Positions 1 through 6,259 of a stretch of DNA of 6,585 nt are shown here, one piece after another (within the stretch, counting starts at the first letter, position 1; every line of letters starts with the position of its first letter). The stretch is taken from contig SYDV01000348.1 of NCBI GenBank assembly GCA_005801395.1, positions 1 through 6,585 on the forward strand, read 5' to 3'. The notes under the pieces were generated by a model, which did not search any database, was not told where the DNA came from, and was given only the letters and a program-made list of their open reading frames with translations. The DNA is from Planctomycetia bacterium (GTDB taxonomy: Bacteria; Planctomycetota; UBA11346). The translations under genes were made by a program, and so were the position numbers.

Positions 1-407
1 CCATAACGAGTGAGCAATTTCCCGAGCTGGCTGAGTGAATCCATGCCGTCGTCCATGACGTGCCAAAAACGCACCGGAATATGTTGTTCCGCGAGCAGGG
101 AAACGAGGTCAGAGTCTTCAATCCAGCGCGACAACGGCGGCATCGTTTGCGCCGCTAAATCAACCAAGATTTGGCGATGAGGGTCATCAGTGATGGCTTC
201 TGCAATACGATCAAGGCTCGCGTAATCATCAATCACCGTGCGATCGGCAAAAGAACCGTAAAAACGCTGAAATGAAGCATGTGAACGATCCGTATCGAAG
301 CCTAAGAATGGGATTTTATGATCAATAAAATATTGTGCGATTAAACGCGACACCACCGATTTACCAACGCCACCTTTTTCTCCACCAACGAAATTAACTG
401 CTGACAT
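1..407 (-). CDS. ParA/MinD-family P-loop ATPase, N-terminal part (runs off left edge)
   Basis: The first 135 codons are open from an ATG at 407 down to the window edge; the C-terminal part lies outside. The protein begins MSAVNFVGGEKGGVGKS, which holds the deviant Walker A motif KGGVGKS (residues 11-17, signature lysine K11) typical of ParA/MinD/CobQ ATPases. FDTDRSH (37-43) fits the switch I/A' aspartates, and ILVDLAAQT (80-88) fits Walker B. WHVMDDG follows near residue 115. From family knowledge such ATPases dimerise on ATP and move or position DNA, plasmids or protein complexes; the FDTDRSH and WHVMD features recall a ParA-like subgroup sometimes annotated near mobilisation genes. No ParB-like partner or centromere-like repeat array is visible here, so partition versus another positioning role is open. 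It is divergent from everything to its right. The family call is firm, the exact role is not. Confidence 0.9.
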   Translation of the reverse strand, partial: MSAVNFVGGEKGGVGKSVVSRLIAQYFIDHKIPFLGFDTDRSHASFQRFYGSFADRTVIDDYASLDRIAEAITDDPHRQILVDLAAQTMPPLSRWIEDSDLVSLLAEQHIPVRFWHVMDDGMDSLSQLGKLLTRY

Positions 408-893
408 GAAAGTCTCCTGGGGATAATTTGCTCAATACGCACGCAAGAGAAAGAGGGTATTTTGTATAGAAATGTTACTGATGTAATTCGCTTTCATCCC
501 ATCCTGTACATGGAGTGAGAAAATAAGTCTAAGAATCCTGATTACCGACGTAGTTCTAGGCCAATCGACGACGAGCGACCAACCGTACTACCACGGGACA
601 GCCACGTTGATCTTCTTGGTGTCCAACGATTTTGTTTTGTATTATTCGACCAGTGATCACATCTCATGGTGGTGTTCGTCACATTTCACCGACCTGAATC
701 GAGTTGTCGAAGCTCAGGCGGTGCAATGAATCGCAGGCATTAGCTGCGACGGATATGTGCGCAGTACAAGAGATCGATGTCGATTATGGTGTGCCGACGT
801 TTAGTGTCATTTCTCCAACAATCACGCGCTTATCAACAACCATTCTCTGTCCCGCGGCAGCGTAAGTCAGACCAAGGTAGACTGTCTTGTTTG
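408..893. other. 486-base stretch without a supportable gene
   Basis: Apart from the ParA ribosome binding site, nothing here can be called a gene. One plus-strand frame is open from 487 to the stop at 727-729 (80 codons) but has no ATG and no convincing start; its translation is hydrophobic and aromatic (for example YYHGTATLIFLVSND near 574-618) and matches no family I recognise. The stretch directly precedes a truncated hydrolase relic, so it may contain unrecognisable remains of that gene or of its neighbours. No tRNA, rRNA, CRISPR repeats or insertion-sequence ends were seen. Confidence 0.5.
413..418 (-). promoter_or_regulatory. Ribosome binding site of the ParA-like gene
   Basis: On the minus strand the bases before the ATG read CCAGGAGACTTTC, giving a strong AGGAGA Shine-Dalgarno sequence five bases from the start. 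This fixes the start at 407. No clear -35/-10 pair could be assigned further upstream. Confidence 0.8.
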
Positions 894-1233
894 AACCTAT
901 TTGATCGTACGGGGCATCAAAGCCAAGCGTCCGCAGTGCGATATCGCGCTCCAAGTCATGAACGCCAATTGGGATGCCAACGACAACAAATCAATGAGCA
1001 GCCGTCCACAATTAACTGCGTTCAACGATAACTACCACACCTACGCCAAAACCAACAATCTGCCTTTGATCAACCACTTCCCAGCATGGCAGGAACTCAA
1101 GGACAGGGATCCTAAGCGTTTCCACGCCTTCATCCCATACGGCACCCACCCGAACAAGGAGGGCAGACTGGCGATCACTTGGCCCGCGGTAAAGGCGTTG
1201 CTTGAACGCGCGTCGACGTCCGACAAGCGTTGA
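894..1233 (+). pseudogene. SGNH/GDSL hydrolase, C-terminal remnant
   Basis: The open frame from 901 to the TGA at 1231-1233 encodes about 110 residues resembling the end of SGNH/GDSL esterases common in PVC bacteria. Visible family features are QVMNANWD (18-25), SRPQLTAFNDNY (34-45), LPLINHFPAW (54-63) and GTHPNKEG (81-88), where H83 is the expected catalytic histidine of block V. ITWPAVKALLE closes the fold. The N-terminal half with the nucleophile serine (GDS), the glycine and the asparagine blocks is missing. A TGA sits in frame at 892-894 and the preceding codons AAC CTA lie in another frame, which suggests a one-base shift near 900. The usual acid of the D-x-x-H motif is tyrosine (Y80). 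The only possible starts are poor (TTG at 901), so I call this a dead fragment rather than a short gene. Confidence 0.78.
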
Positions 1234-1259
1234 ACACGCCTACGCAGACGGGGGACTTC

Positions 1260-1344
1260 TGAACTTGCATCGCTTTTGTTGACCTATGAACGACAGCTCA
1301 TTGCTGTCTCTTAGCCATCGGTCAACAAAAGTGATACAAGTTCA
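1260..1344. repeat. Long imperfect inverted repeat (25-bp arms, 85 bp overall)
   Basis: The left arm is 1260-1284 and the right arm 1320-1344; they match at 23 of 25 positions when one is reverse-complemented. The core is CTTTTGTTGACC against GGTCAACAAAAG. The 35-base spacer carries its own 6-bp stem, GACAGC (1292-1297) with GCTGTC (1303-1308), around a TCATT loop. It sits between the convergent ends of the SGNH and sialate-esterase remnants. It could be a bidirectional terminator (the arms carry short T and A runs), a small non-autonomous mobile element, or a cruciform-forming site. Only one copy is seen here. Confidence 0.75.
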
Positions 1345-1441
1345 CACCTTCAGATCGAATAAAGGATTAATGATCCGAAATTGGTATAAAAATTCCAACA
1401 CGTGGCGAGTTATTCAAATTCCTGAATTCATTTTATCATCA

Positions 1442-1861
1442 TCAAGGACTCATAACGCTGCGAAATGGTGCTGCTGGCAGACCGGCGGCATTGTAGAGCG
1501 TGCATTCTGGATTATCGGCCCAAGCATAACGGACAGCCATCGGCTTCAGAATAGCGGTGTGACGAAGCTCTACCGTGTCGCCGACAATTGATGCTTCAGC
1601 TGGAAAAAACTTCAGGTCGTCTCCAGCAATTTCGAAGCCGAGGAGCCTACCGCCTTTAGCGATTATTCCGCCGCTCGTATGCGCAAATGTGACTGTCACT
1701 TTCCGTCCACGGATGGTAGCCTGCTGAAATACAGGCCCTGAATATTCATTCGTCCTTCCGTAAATTTTCGCCAAGGCGATCAATACTAGGCGATGGCCGA
1801 CGTCTTGTTTATTTTGGGGATGGACATTCGTGGCTTCGCCAATGTCGATGGTCACCGCCAT
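1442..1861 (-). pseudogene. Sialate O-acetylesterase, C-terminal remnant
   Basis: The 139-residue frame starts MAVTIDIGEATNVHPQNKQ and carries the C-terminal half of the SASA/sialate O-acetylesterase fold: the NVHPQNKQDVGHRL block (12-25) with the likely catalytic histidine H14, EYSGPVF (39-45), and the diagnostic tail AVRYAWADNPECTLYNAAGLP followed by APFR. Codons before the ATG still read PNTG in the same frame, as intact homologues do, so homology begins upstream of this ATG. Full-length enzymes are roughly 450-650 residues and carry a GQSNM-type serine block, which is absent here. The intact enzyme would be exported and remove O-acetyl groups from sialic acids or related acetylated sugars. 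With the nucleophile missing this fragment should be inactive. It overlaps by 10 bases a short frame encoding a Tat signal. Confidence 0.82.
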
Positions 1862-1986
1862 TCCGGTATTCGGAACGTCTTTGGAACTGCGCTTACCGTC
1901 AAGGACGGGATAAGTGCGCTTGCCGCCAATGTACCGAGGAATTTTCGGCGACTGAGGGCATTTGGTTCGATATCATTGGCGTACAT
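1852..1986 (-). pseudogene. Orphan Tat signal peptide fragment (44 codons)
   Basis: This short frame begins MYANDIEPNALSRRKFLG and has a full twin-arginine motif, SRRKFL (residues 12-17). A hydrophobic stretch LGTLAASALIPSLTVSA follows, with a plausible signal peptidase site after V-S-A (31-33). A possible Shine-Dalgarno AGGA lies eight bases before the ATG (complement of 1994-1997). Translation stops at residue 44 inside the start of the sialate-esterase remnant. Moving one base back (-1) near 1860-1880 would join the signal to that remnant. I infer this is the N-terminus of a Tat-exported enzyme whose middle was lost, or the start of a different Tat substrate placed next to the esterase by deletion. 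A functional 44-residue peptide is less likely. Confidence 0.6.
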
Positions 1987-2200
1987 TGCGATATCCTACG
2001 AGACCGAAAACAAGATATCACTGCGACTCTGTTGCACTGAGAGTCCGTTTTTTCGTCATTTGTTTTGGGATATTGCCCCAAACCCCATGTTCCTTAATCG
2101 CCGTTTGTTGTGCGCTCCACTAAAAAAAGGTCGAGTAGACGCAAGGGCGACCAGATTGCCCGACAGTGGCTTGAAGGCTTCCATTAGTTAGCTTGGACGC

Positions 2201-3634
2201 ATGACTCGATACCTTCTATTTATCCTGATCGCGTTTCCCATCGCTGTTACGGCTCTGGTCGAGGCGGGTGAAACTCAATGGCCGCAATTTCGCGGGCCAG
2301 GTGGTCTTGGCCTTGGAACGGGAAAACCACCCATCGCTTTTAGCGCGGAAAAAGACGCGGAGAAAAACCTGCTGTGGAAAGTCGAGGTACCGCATGGTCA
2401 TTCGTCTCCCTGTATCTGGGAGAATAAAATTTTCCTGACGGGTCTGGATCAGAATAAATTAATAACGTTTTGCCTTGATCGCACAAATGGCACCGAATTA
2501 TGGCGTGCCGTTGCTCCCGTGGATAAAATTGAATCGACGCATCGCATCGGTAGCGCGGCTGCGCCAACGCCCTGTACGGATGGTGAACTGGTCTATGTCT
2601 ATTTCGGCTCATTTGGACTATTGGCTTATGACCTGAAGGGCCAAGAAATCTGGAACAAGCCATTGCCTGTCCCCGTCGTTGAATTCGGCACTGGTGCGTC
2701 ACCGATATTGGCAGGCGGCAACGTTATCATCGTCAGTGATCAAGACACCGGTGGTTACCTATTAGCCGTCGATGCACGCACCGGAACAGACGTTTGGCGC
2801 GTCGATCGTTCTGATTTTCGTCGTAGTTTTTCATCACCCTTCTTATGGAAACATGACGACACCGAAGAAATCATCATCGCAGGCTCTCTCTGGGTGCGTA
2901 GCTACGAGGTGAAAAACGGACAGGAACGCTGGTCTTGCCACGGTGTGGCGCGCGTGTCGAACGCGACACCAACCGCCGGTGATGGGATGCTGCTAGTATC
3001 CAGCTGGAATATTGGCGGCGACGAGAGTGATCGCATTATCGTGCCCCCTTTCGAAGAATTTATGCTCACGAATGACAAAGATAAAGACGGGATGATCGTC
3101 AAAGAAGAATTCCCGAATGGCCCGCTGAAAAGCCGATTTTCACAAATTGACGTGAACAAAGACGAACGCGTCACGCATGATGAATATAACCACACACGCA
3201 GCATGTTTGCACGTGCGGAAAATCAGCTCTTTACTATTAAGCCTGGCGGAAAGGGCGACATCACCGCCACGCATCTGTTATGGAAAACTAATAAACACCT
3301 CCCCTACGTGTCTTCACCACTCTGGTATAATGGCCGCATCTATGCCATGAAGAATGGTGGGCTGGCTTCGTGCTACGAGGCAAAAGATGGAAACATTTTA
3401 TATCAAGCTGAACGCGTCGATGCCGCCGGTGATTATTATAGCTCCTCCATTGGCGCGAATGGTTGCCTTTATATCGCCTCACAAAAAGGAACGGTAGTGG
3501 TGCTTGAGGCCGGGGACGCCTTCAAAGTTTTGGCGCGAAATCAATTAAATGAAGAAATTTTTGCCACTCCCGCTATCCTTGATGGCCGCATCTATATCCG
3601 CACCGTGAAACATTTATTTGTCTTTGGCGAATAA
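2201..3634 (+). CDS. Secreted PQQ-like (BamB-like) beta-propeller with two EF-hand loops
   Basis: This 477-residue protein starts with a Sec-type signal peptide (MTRYLLFILIAFPIAVTALVEA, cleavage near A22). The mature start GETQWPQFRGPGGLG is the W-P-x-F-R-G-P opening typical of exported PQQ-like propellers in Planctomycetes and Verrucomicrobia. Propeller repeats with the D-x-x-x-G-x-x-x-W signature are at about 90-101 (CLDRTNGTELW), 143-151 (YDLKGQEIW), 190-199 (VDARTGTDVW) and 235-244 (YEVKNGQERW), with degenerate ones at 390-436. Two EF-hand-like calcium loops lie between blades: D292-x-D-x-DG-x-I-x-x-x-E303 is canonical, and D317-x-N-x-D-x-x-V-x-x-x-E328 lacks the loop glycine. An in-frame TAG at 2189-2191 makes ATG 2201 the first possible start; the ribosome binding site is weak (TTGGA). 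It heads a three-gene run. The fold is clear, but true PQQ binding or enzyme activity is not shown; a ligand- or Ca2+-binding scaffold is as likely. Confidence 0.9.
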   Translation: MTRYLLFILIAFPIAVTALVEAGETQWPQFRGPGGLGLGTGKPPIAFSAEKDAEKNLLWKVEVPHGHSSPCIWENKIFLTGLDQNKLITFCLDRTNGTELWRAVAPVDKIESTHRIGSAAAPTPCTDGELVYVYFGSFGLLAYDLKGQEIWNKPLPVPVVEFGTGASPILAGGNVIIVSDQDTGGYLLAVDARTGTDVWRVDRSDFRRSFSSPFLWKHDDTEEIIIAGSLWVRSYEVKNGQERWSCHGVARVSNATPTAGDGMLLVSSWNIGGDESDRIIVPPFEEFMLTNDKDKDGMIVKEEFPNGPLKSRFSQIDVNKDERVTHDEYNHTRSMFARAENQLFTIKPGGKGDITATHLLWKTNKHLPYVSSPLWYNGRIYAMKNGGLASCYEAKDGNILYQAERVDAAGDYYSSSIGANGCLYIASQKGTVVVLEAGDAFKVLARNQLNEEIFATPAILDGRIYIRTVKHLFVFGE

Positions 3635-3696
3635 ATAACTGAGTTGATTTTTTTTGCATTAAATAACTTTGACGTCATCCGTCTGCTTGGAGCAAT

Positions 3697-4428
3697 GTGA
3701 AACCCTGGATATTATTAGATGCCGCAACGATTCCCGGCGGTGGCGAGCTAAAACTTTATCAGCATGTCAAAGATTACGCCATCCGTGTCGATCGCGATGA
3801 ATTAATGAATAGCATGTCGCACGGTTCAGAAGATGCGCTCGCACGCCTCGCGTTCGCTCGCCTTGGTGCACGTTCGCAACGCCAAGTATTAATTGGCGGC
3901 CTGGGTATGGGTTTCACGGTTGCTGCAGCTTTACGCGATGCCGGTCCTGATGACCGCATCACCGTTGCGGAATTAATGCCAGCCGTAGTGGCCTGGAATC
4001 GTGGTCCGCTGGCACAACTTGCTGGAAATCCGTTAAGTGATCCGCGCGTCAGCGTCCATACCGGCGATGTCGCCGCATTATTGCGCTCACAAACGTCCGC
4101 TTATGACCTTATTTTACTCGACGTCGACAATGGCCCACAAGCGCTAACCACAACGGCAAATCACTGGCTCTATGGAACCGCCGGTCTGGCAAAGTCATGT
4201 GCCGCACTGCGGCCAGGCGGTGTTCTTGCCGTGTGGTCTGCCGGTCCGGATGATTCCTTTACTCGCCGCATGCGCCACGCTGGTTTTCAGGTCTCCATCG
4301 AACAAGCCCGCGCCCACGGCAATCGTGGCACACGCTTCATTATTTGGCTGGGGATTAAACCTGGGAAAAAACTACCACCTTCTACGGGCCAAACACCTGC
4401 ACCGACACGTGCCTCGACGACCACTTAA
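3697..4428 (+). CDS. Spermidine-synthase-like Rossmann (methyltransferase-fold) protein
   Basis: This is a 243-residue cytoplasmic protein with no signal peptide. The start is GTG at 3697: an in-frame TGA at 3670-3672 and no in-frame ATG leave it as the best choice, with GGAG at 3689-3692 four bases upstream. The nucleotide-binding loop is VLIGGLGMG (64-72), followed by the acidic strand end ITVAELMP (88-95, E92), the GDVAALL segment (123-129), YDLILLDVDNGP (136-147) and LRPGGVLAVWSA (171-182). This order matches the spermidine/spermine synthase and class I SAM-dependent transferase fold. True spermidine synthases have GGGDGG and a D-S-x-x-P active site; here they are GGLGMG and DVDNGP, so polyamine synthesis is doubtful. 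The last 23 residues form a Lys/Pro/Thr-rich, probably disordered tail. It lies 62 bases after the PQQ-like gene and 31 before the FG-GAP gene. The substrate is unknown. Confidence 0.85.
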   Translation: MKPWILLDAATIPGGGELKLYQHVKDYAIRVDRDELMNSMSHGSEDALARLAFARLGARSQRQVLIGGLGMGFTVAAALRDAGPDDRITVAELMPAVVAWNRGPLAQLAGNPLSDPRVSVHTGDVAALLRSQTSAYDLILLDVDNGPQALTTTANHWLYGTAGLAKSCAALRPGGVLAVWSAGPDDSFTRRMRHAGFQVSIEQARAHGNRGTRFIIWLGIKPGKKLPPSTGQTPAPTRASTTT

Positions 4429-4459
4429 TGACTACACCCATCGCATGCGAAAGAAATAA

Positions 4460-5650
4460 ATGAAAAATAAACTCGCCCTATTCCTATTCATCCCAATCTG
4501 GGCAGCGTGCGCTGCGGATCCACTGGTGCCCAACTTCAAAGCGATTGATGTCGATATCAAGGTCGAGATCGGTTACGGAATCGCGGTAGCCGATGTGAAT
4601 GGGGATAAAAAACCCGATATTTTACTTGCCGACAAAAACCTCATCGTCTGGTACGAAAATCCATCGTGGACCAAACATATTATGGCAGAGCATTTAACGA
4701 TGCATGATCATGTGTGCATTGCGGCACAGGATATTGATGGTGACGGTAAGTGCGAAGTCGCGGTAGGCGCAGGCTGGAATCCGAGCGACACGCTCAATAG
4801 TGGCGCGGTATTTTATCTGATCCCCCCAACTGATCGGACCCAGAAATGGGAATCTGTCGCTTTACCACATGAACCAACGGTTCATCGCATGCGTTGGGTG
4901 AAAAATGACACCAATCATTTCGACCTCGTCATGGTACCGTTGCATGGTCGTGGAAATAAACCTGCCACTGGTGAAGGCGATGGCGTGAAAATAATTCGTT
5001 ATCAAAAACCAGCCCATGTTAAAGATCCATGGGAAACCGATGTCCTCGATGCCTCGATGCACAAGACCCATAATTTTGATCCCGTGCAATGGGACACCGA
5101 CGCCGCACAAGAAATGCTGGTCGGCGGTAAAGAAGGCGTTTTCTTATTAAATCCTGGTACTAACCAATCGACGATGACCCAACTCTCTGGCACGGAAAGC
5201 GGCGGTGCAGGTGAAGTGCGGCTCGGAAACATGGGTAACAATCAACGTTTCATCACCACCATCGAACCGATTCACGGAAATAACCTGGTAGTTTACACCG
5301 CACCCACGTCACCCGACACCAAAACGTTATGGACACGCAACGTGCTCGATACATCCCTCGCTGATGGCCACGCACTCGCGTGCGGCGATTTATCTGGCAT
5401 GGGGCGTGACCAAATTGTCGTCGGCTGGCGCGCCATGAACAAACCCGGCGTTAAAGTGGGCATCAAACTCTTCACACCGATGGACAACGAAGGAAAAATT
5501 TGGCATCAAACCATGATCGACGACAACACCATGGCGTGCGAAGATTTGTGTTTGGCCGATCTCGACGGAGATGGCAAAATTGACATCGTGGCGGCTGGTC
5601 GGGGAACGAAGAACGTGAAAGTGTACATGAATCTAGGCGTCGGGCGTTGA
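4460..5650 (+). CDS. Secreted FG-GAP/VCBS-repeat beta-propeller protein
   Basis: This 396-residue exported protein has the signal sequence MKNKLALFLFIPIWAACAAD. Cleavage could be by signal peptidase I after A19, or it could be lipidated at C17, although W-A-A-C is a poor lipobox. FG-GAP-type calcium loops are visible: ADVNGDKKPDILLA (D45, N47, D49, D53), DIDGDGKCEVAVG (D91, D93, D95), a weak one GDLSGMGRDQIVVG (309-322) and DLDGDGKIDIVAAG (367-380, D367, D369, D371, D375). These repeats build integrin-alpha-like seven-bladed propellers and bind Ca2+; in this family they usually act in binding or adhesion at the cell surface rather than catalysis. A TAA immediately precedes the ATG in frame, fixing the upstream limit; the ribosome binding site is weak (GAAAG). 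It is the last gene of the putative operon, and a hairpin overlaps its stop. No enzymatic motif is seen. Confidence 0.88.
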   Translation: MKNKLALFLFIPIWAACAADPLVPNFKAIDVDIKVEIGYGIAVADVNGDKKPDILLADKNLIVWYENPSWTKHIMAEHLTMHDHVCIAAQDIDGDGKCEVAVGAGWNPSDTLNSGAVFYLIPPTDRTQKWESVALPHEPTVHRMRWVKNDTNHFDLVMVPLHGRGNKPATGEGDGVKIIRYQKPAHVKDPWETDVLDASMHKTHNFDPVQWDTDAAQEMLVGGKEGVFLLNPGTNQSTMTQLSGTESGGAGEVRLGNMGNNQRFITTIEPIHGNNLVVYTAPTSPDTKTLWTRNVLDTSLADGHALACGDLSGMGRDQIVVGWRAMNKPGVKVGIKLFTPMDNEGKIWHQTMIDDNTMACEDLCLADLDGDGKIDIVAAGRGTKNVKVYMNLGVGR

Positions 5651-5668
5651 TATACGCCCCTGATTTTT
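5642..5668 (+). terminator. Probable Rho-independent terminator of the three-gene operon
   Basis: GGGCGT (5642-5647) pairs perfectly with ACGCCC (5654-5659) around a six-base loop that contains the TGA stop codon (5648-5650). A five-T run follows at 5664-5668 after a short CTGA. The stem is short but GC-rich, and the position at the end of the gene run is right. Confidence 0.65.
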
Positions 5669-5730
5669 CAACTCACTCATTTCACTGACATTAAATGAAC
5701 TCCATATTTTCATTGCTCAAAGGGGTAAAA

Positions 5731-5848
5731 GACCGCGTGCGCGATGAAAAAAGAGGATGCACGGATCATCGGTGAAACGAACGTGCGAGGTCGGAAATTC
5801 GGTGCTAGACGCACGCGATTTGACCGTAGAAATACGGTCCTAAGCACC
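5731..5848 (+). promoter_or_regulatory. Candidate structured leader RNA upstream of the 84-residue gene
   Basis: Several stems can be drawn by eye. 5731-5741 pairs with 5782-5792 (eight Watson-Crick pairs, two wobbles, one mismatch), with CGATG/CATCG (5742-5746/5767-5771) stacked inside. GGTGCTAG (5801-5808) pairs with CTAAGCACC (5840-5848) with one bulged A. Inside it, GACCGTA (5822-5828) and TACGGTC (5833-5839) close a GAAA tetraloop. CGCACGCG at 5810-5817 is a perfect partner for CGCGTGCG at 5734-5741, so it competes with the first stem. The block ends 19 bases before the ATG at 5868. It matches no RNA family I recognise; it could be a cis-regulatory leader, a small RNA, or palindromic DNA with no RNA role. 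Confidence 0.35.
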
Positions 5849-5867
5849 CTGCCACCAAGATCGGCTT

Positions 5868-6122
5868 ATGAAACGTTCACTCGATAAAACTCAAGAAAAA
5901 GATACAACTCAAGATAAAGCACGTGCTGCCGCAGCCATTGAGCTTGCTGATGCGCTAAACGCTGAATTCCGTGACCCTCGTAGCGCTCTAAAAGGTATTG
6001 GTAGAGACACCATGGATAAACTACTCATCTATCACAAAATAGCTGAAAAGGCTGAGATGATGCTGGCGAAGAAACAGCTAAAAGCTGCCCAGGTAGACCT
6101 GCCTGACGACACCGAATCTTGA
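5868..6122 (+). CDS. Unrecognised 84-residue charged helical protein
   Basis: The protein is small, soluble and highly charged, with no signal peptide or membrane segment. A Lys/Asp/Gln-rich start (residues 1-18) leads into an alanine-rich helix (ARAAAAIELADALNAEF, 19-34), a turn around DPRSALKGIG, and a second long helix (about 47-75, rich in Lys, Ala and Met). The tail is acidic (DLPDDTES). An in-frame TAA at 5841-5843 bounds the start, and ATG 5868 is the first ATG after it. No good Shine-Dalgarno sequence is present (only AAGA at 5857-5860), so translation may depend on the structured stretch upstream or be weak. Its neighbours share no obvious pathway. The helical composition would suit a small DNA-binding, adaptor or antitoxin-like protein, but no motif supports any of these. 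The coding call rests on length and composition. Confidence 0.6.
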   Translation: MKRSLDKTQEKDTTQDKARAAAAIELADALNAEFRDPRSALKGIGRDTMDKLLIYHKIAEKAEMMLAKKQLKAAQVDLPDDTES

Positions 6123-6162
6123 CGAAAAATTACATTATCCGAAAAAAGTACAGACTGCATTT

Positions 6163-6240
6163 AAATAGGTAACCCAGGCACGCTTTGAGCAATTCAGCGC
6201 CGTTCTGTTTAACCTATTTGGTCAATTGCGAACCAAAGCG
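6163..6240. repeat. Overlapping inverted repeats in the gap after the 84-residue gene
   Basis: AAATAGGT (6163-6170) is complementary to ACCTATTT (6212-6219). CGCTTTG (6181-6187) is complementary to CAAAGCG (6234-6240), and GCAATT (6189-6194) to AATTGC (6224-6229). The first pair crosses the other two, so all three together would form a pseudoknot. Each is short enough for chance to matter. Confidence 0.35.
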
Positions 6241-6259
6241 TTTTATGAACGCCCAATTC

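Noticed and set aside
408..893. Partition site (parS-like repeats) next to the ParA-like gene
   Set aside because: No repeated short palindrome or iteron series was found by eye in this stretch.
1260..1344. Integron attC recombination site
   Set aside because: The size and imperfect palindrome would fit, but there is no RYYYAAC/GTTRRRY pair at the ends and the neighbours are not a co-oriented cassette array.
1286..1591. Plus-strand open frame of 101 codons
   Set aside because: It lies largely antisense to the recognisable sialate-esterase remnant and starts inside the inverted repeat; its translation has no family features.
1793..2191. Plus-strand open frame of 132 codons
   Set aside because: It runs antisense over the Tat leader and the esterase start, both of which have clear motifs; it looks like a shadow.
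4172..4459. Plus-strand open frame overlapping the end of the spermidine-synthase-like gene
   Set aside because: It is out of frame inside a well-supported gene and is Cys/Pro/His-rich, as shadow frames often are.
5731..5767. Group II intron domain V
   Set aside because: CCGCGTGCGCGATGAAAA resembles the 5' half of domain V, but the 3' half does not close onto a GAAA loop and no reverse transcriptase is nearby.
5829..5844. GAAA tetraloop with its 11-nucleotide receptor
   Set aside because: The receptor half CCTAAG is present at 5839-5844, but the required TATGG partner strand is absent.
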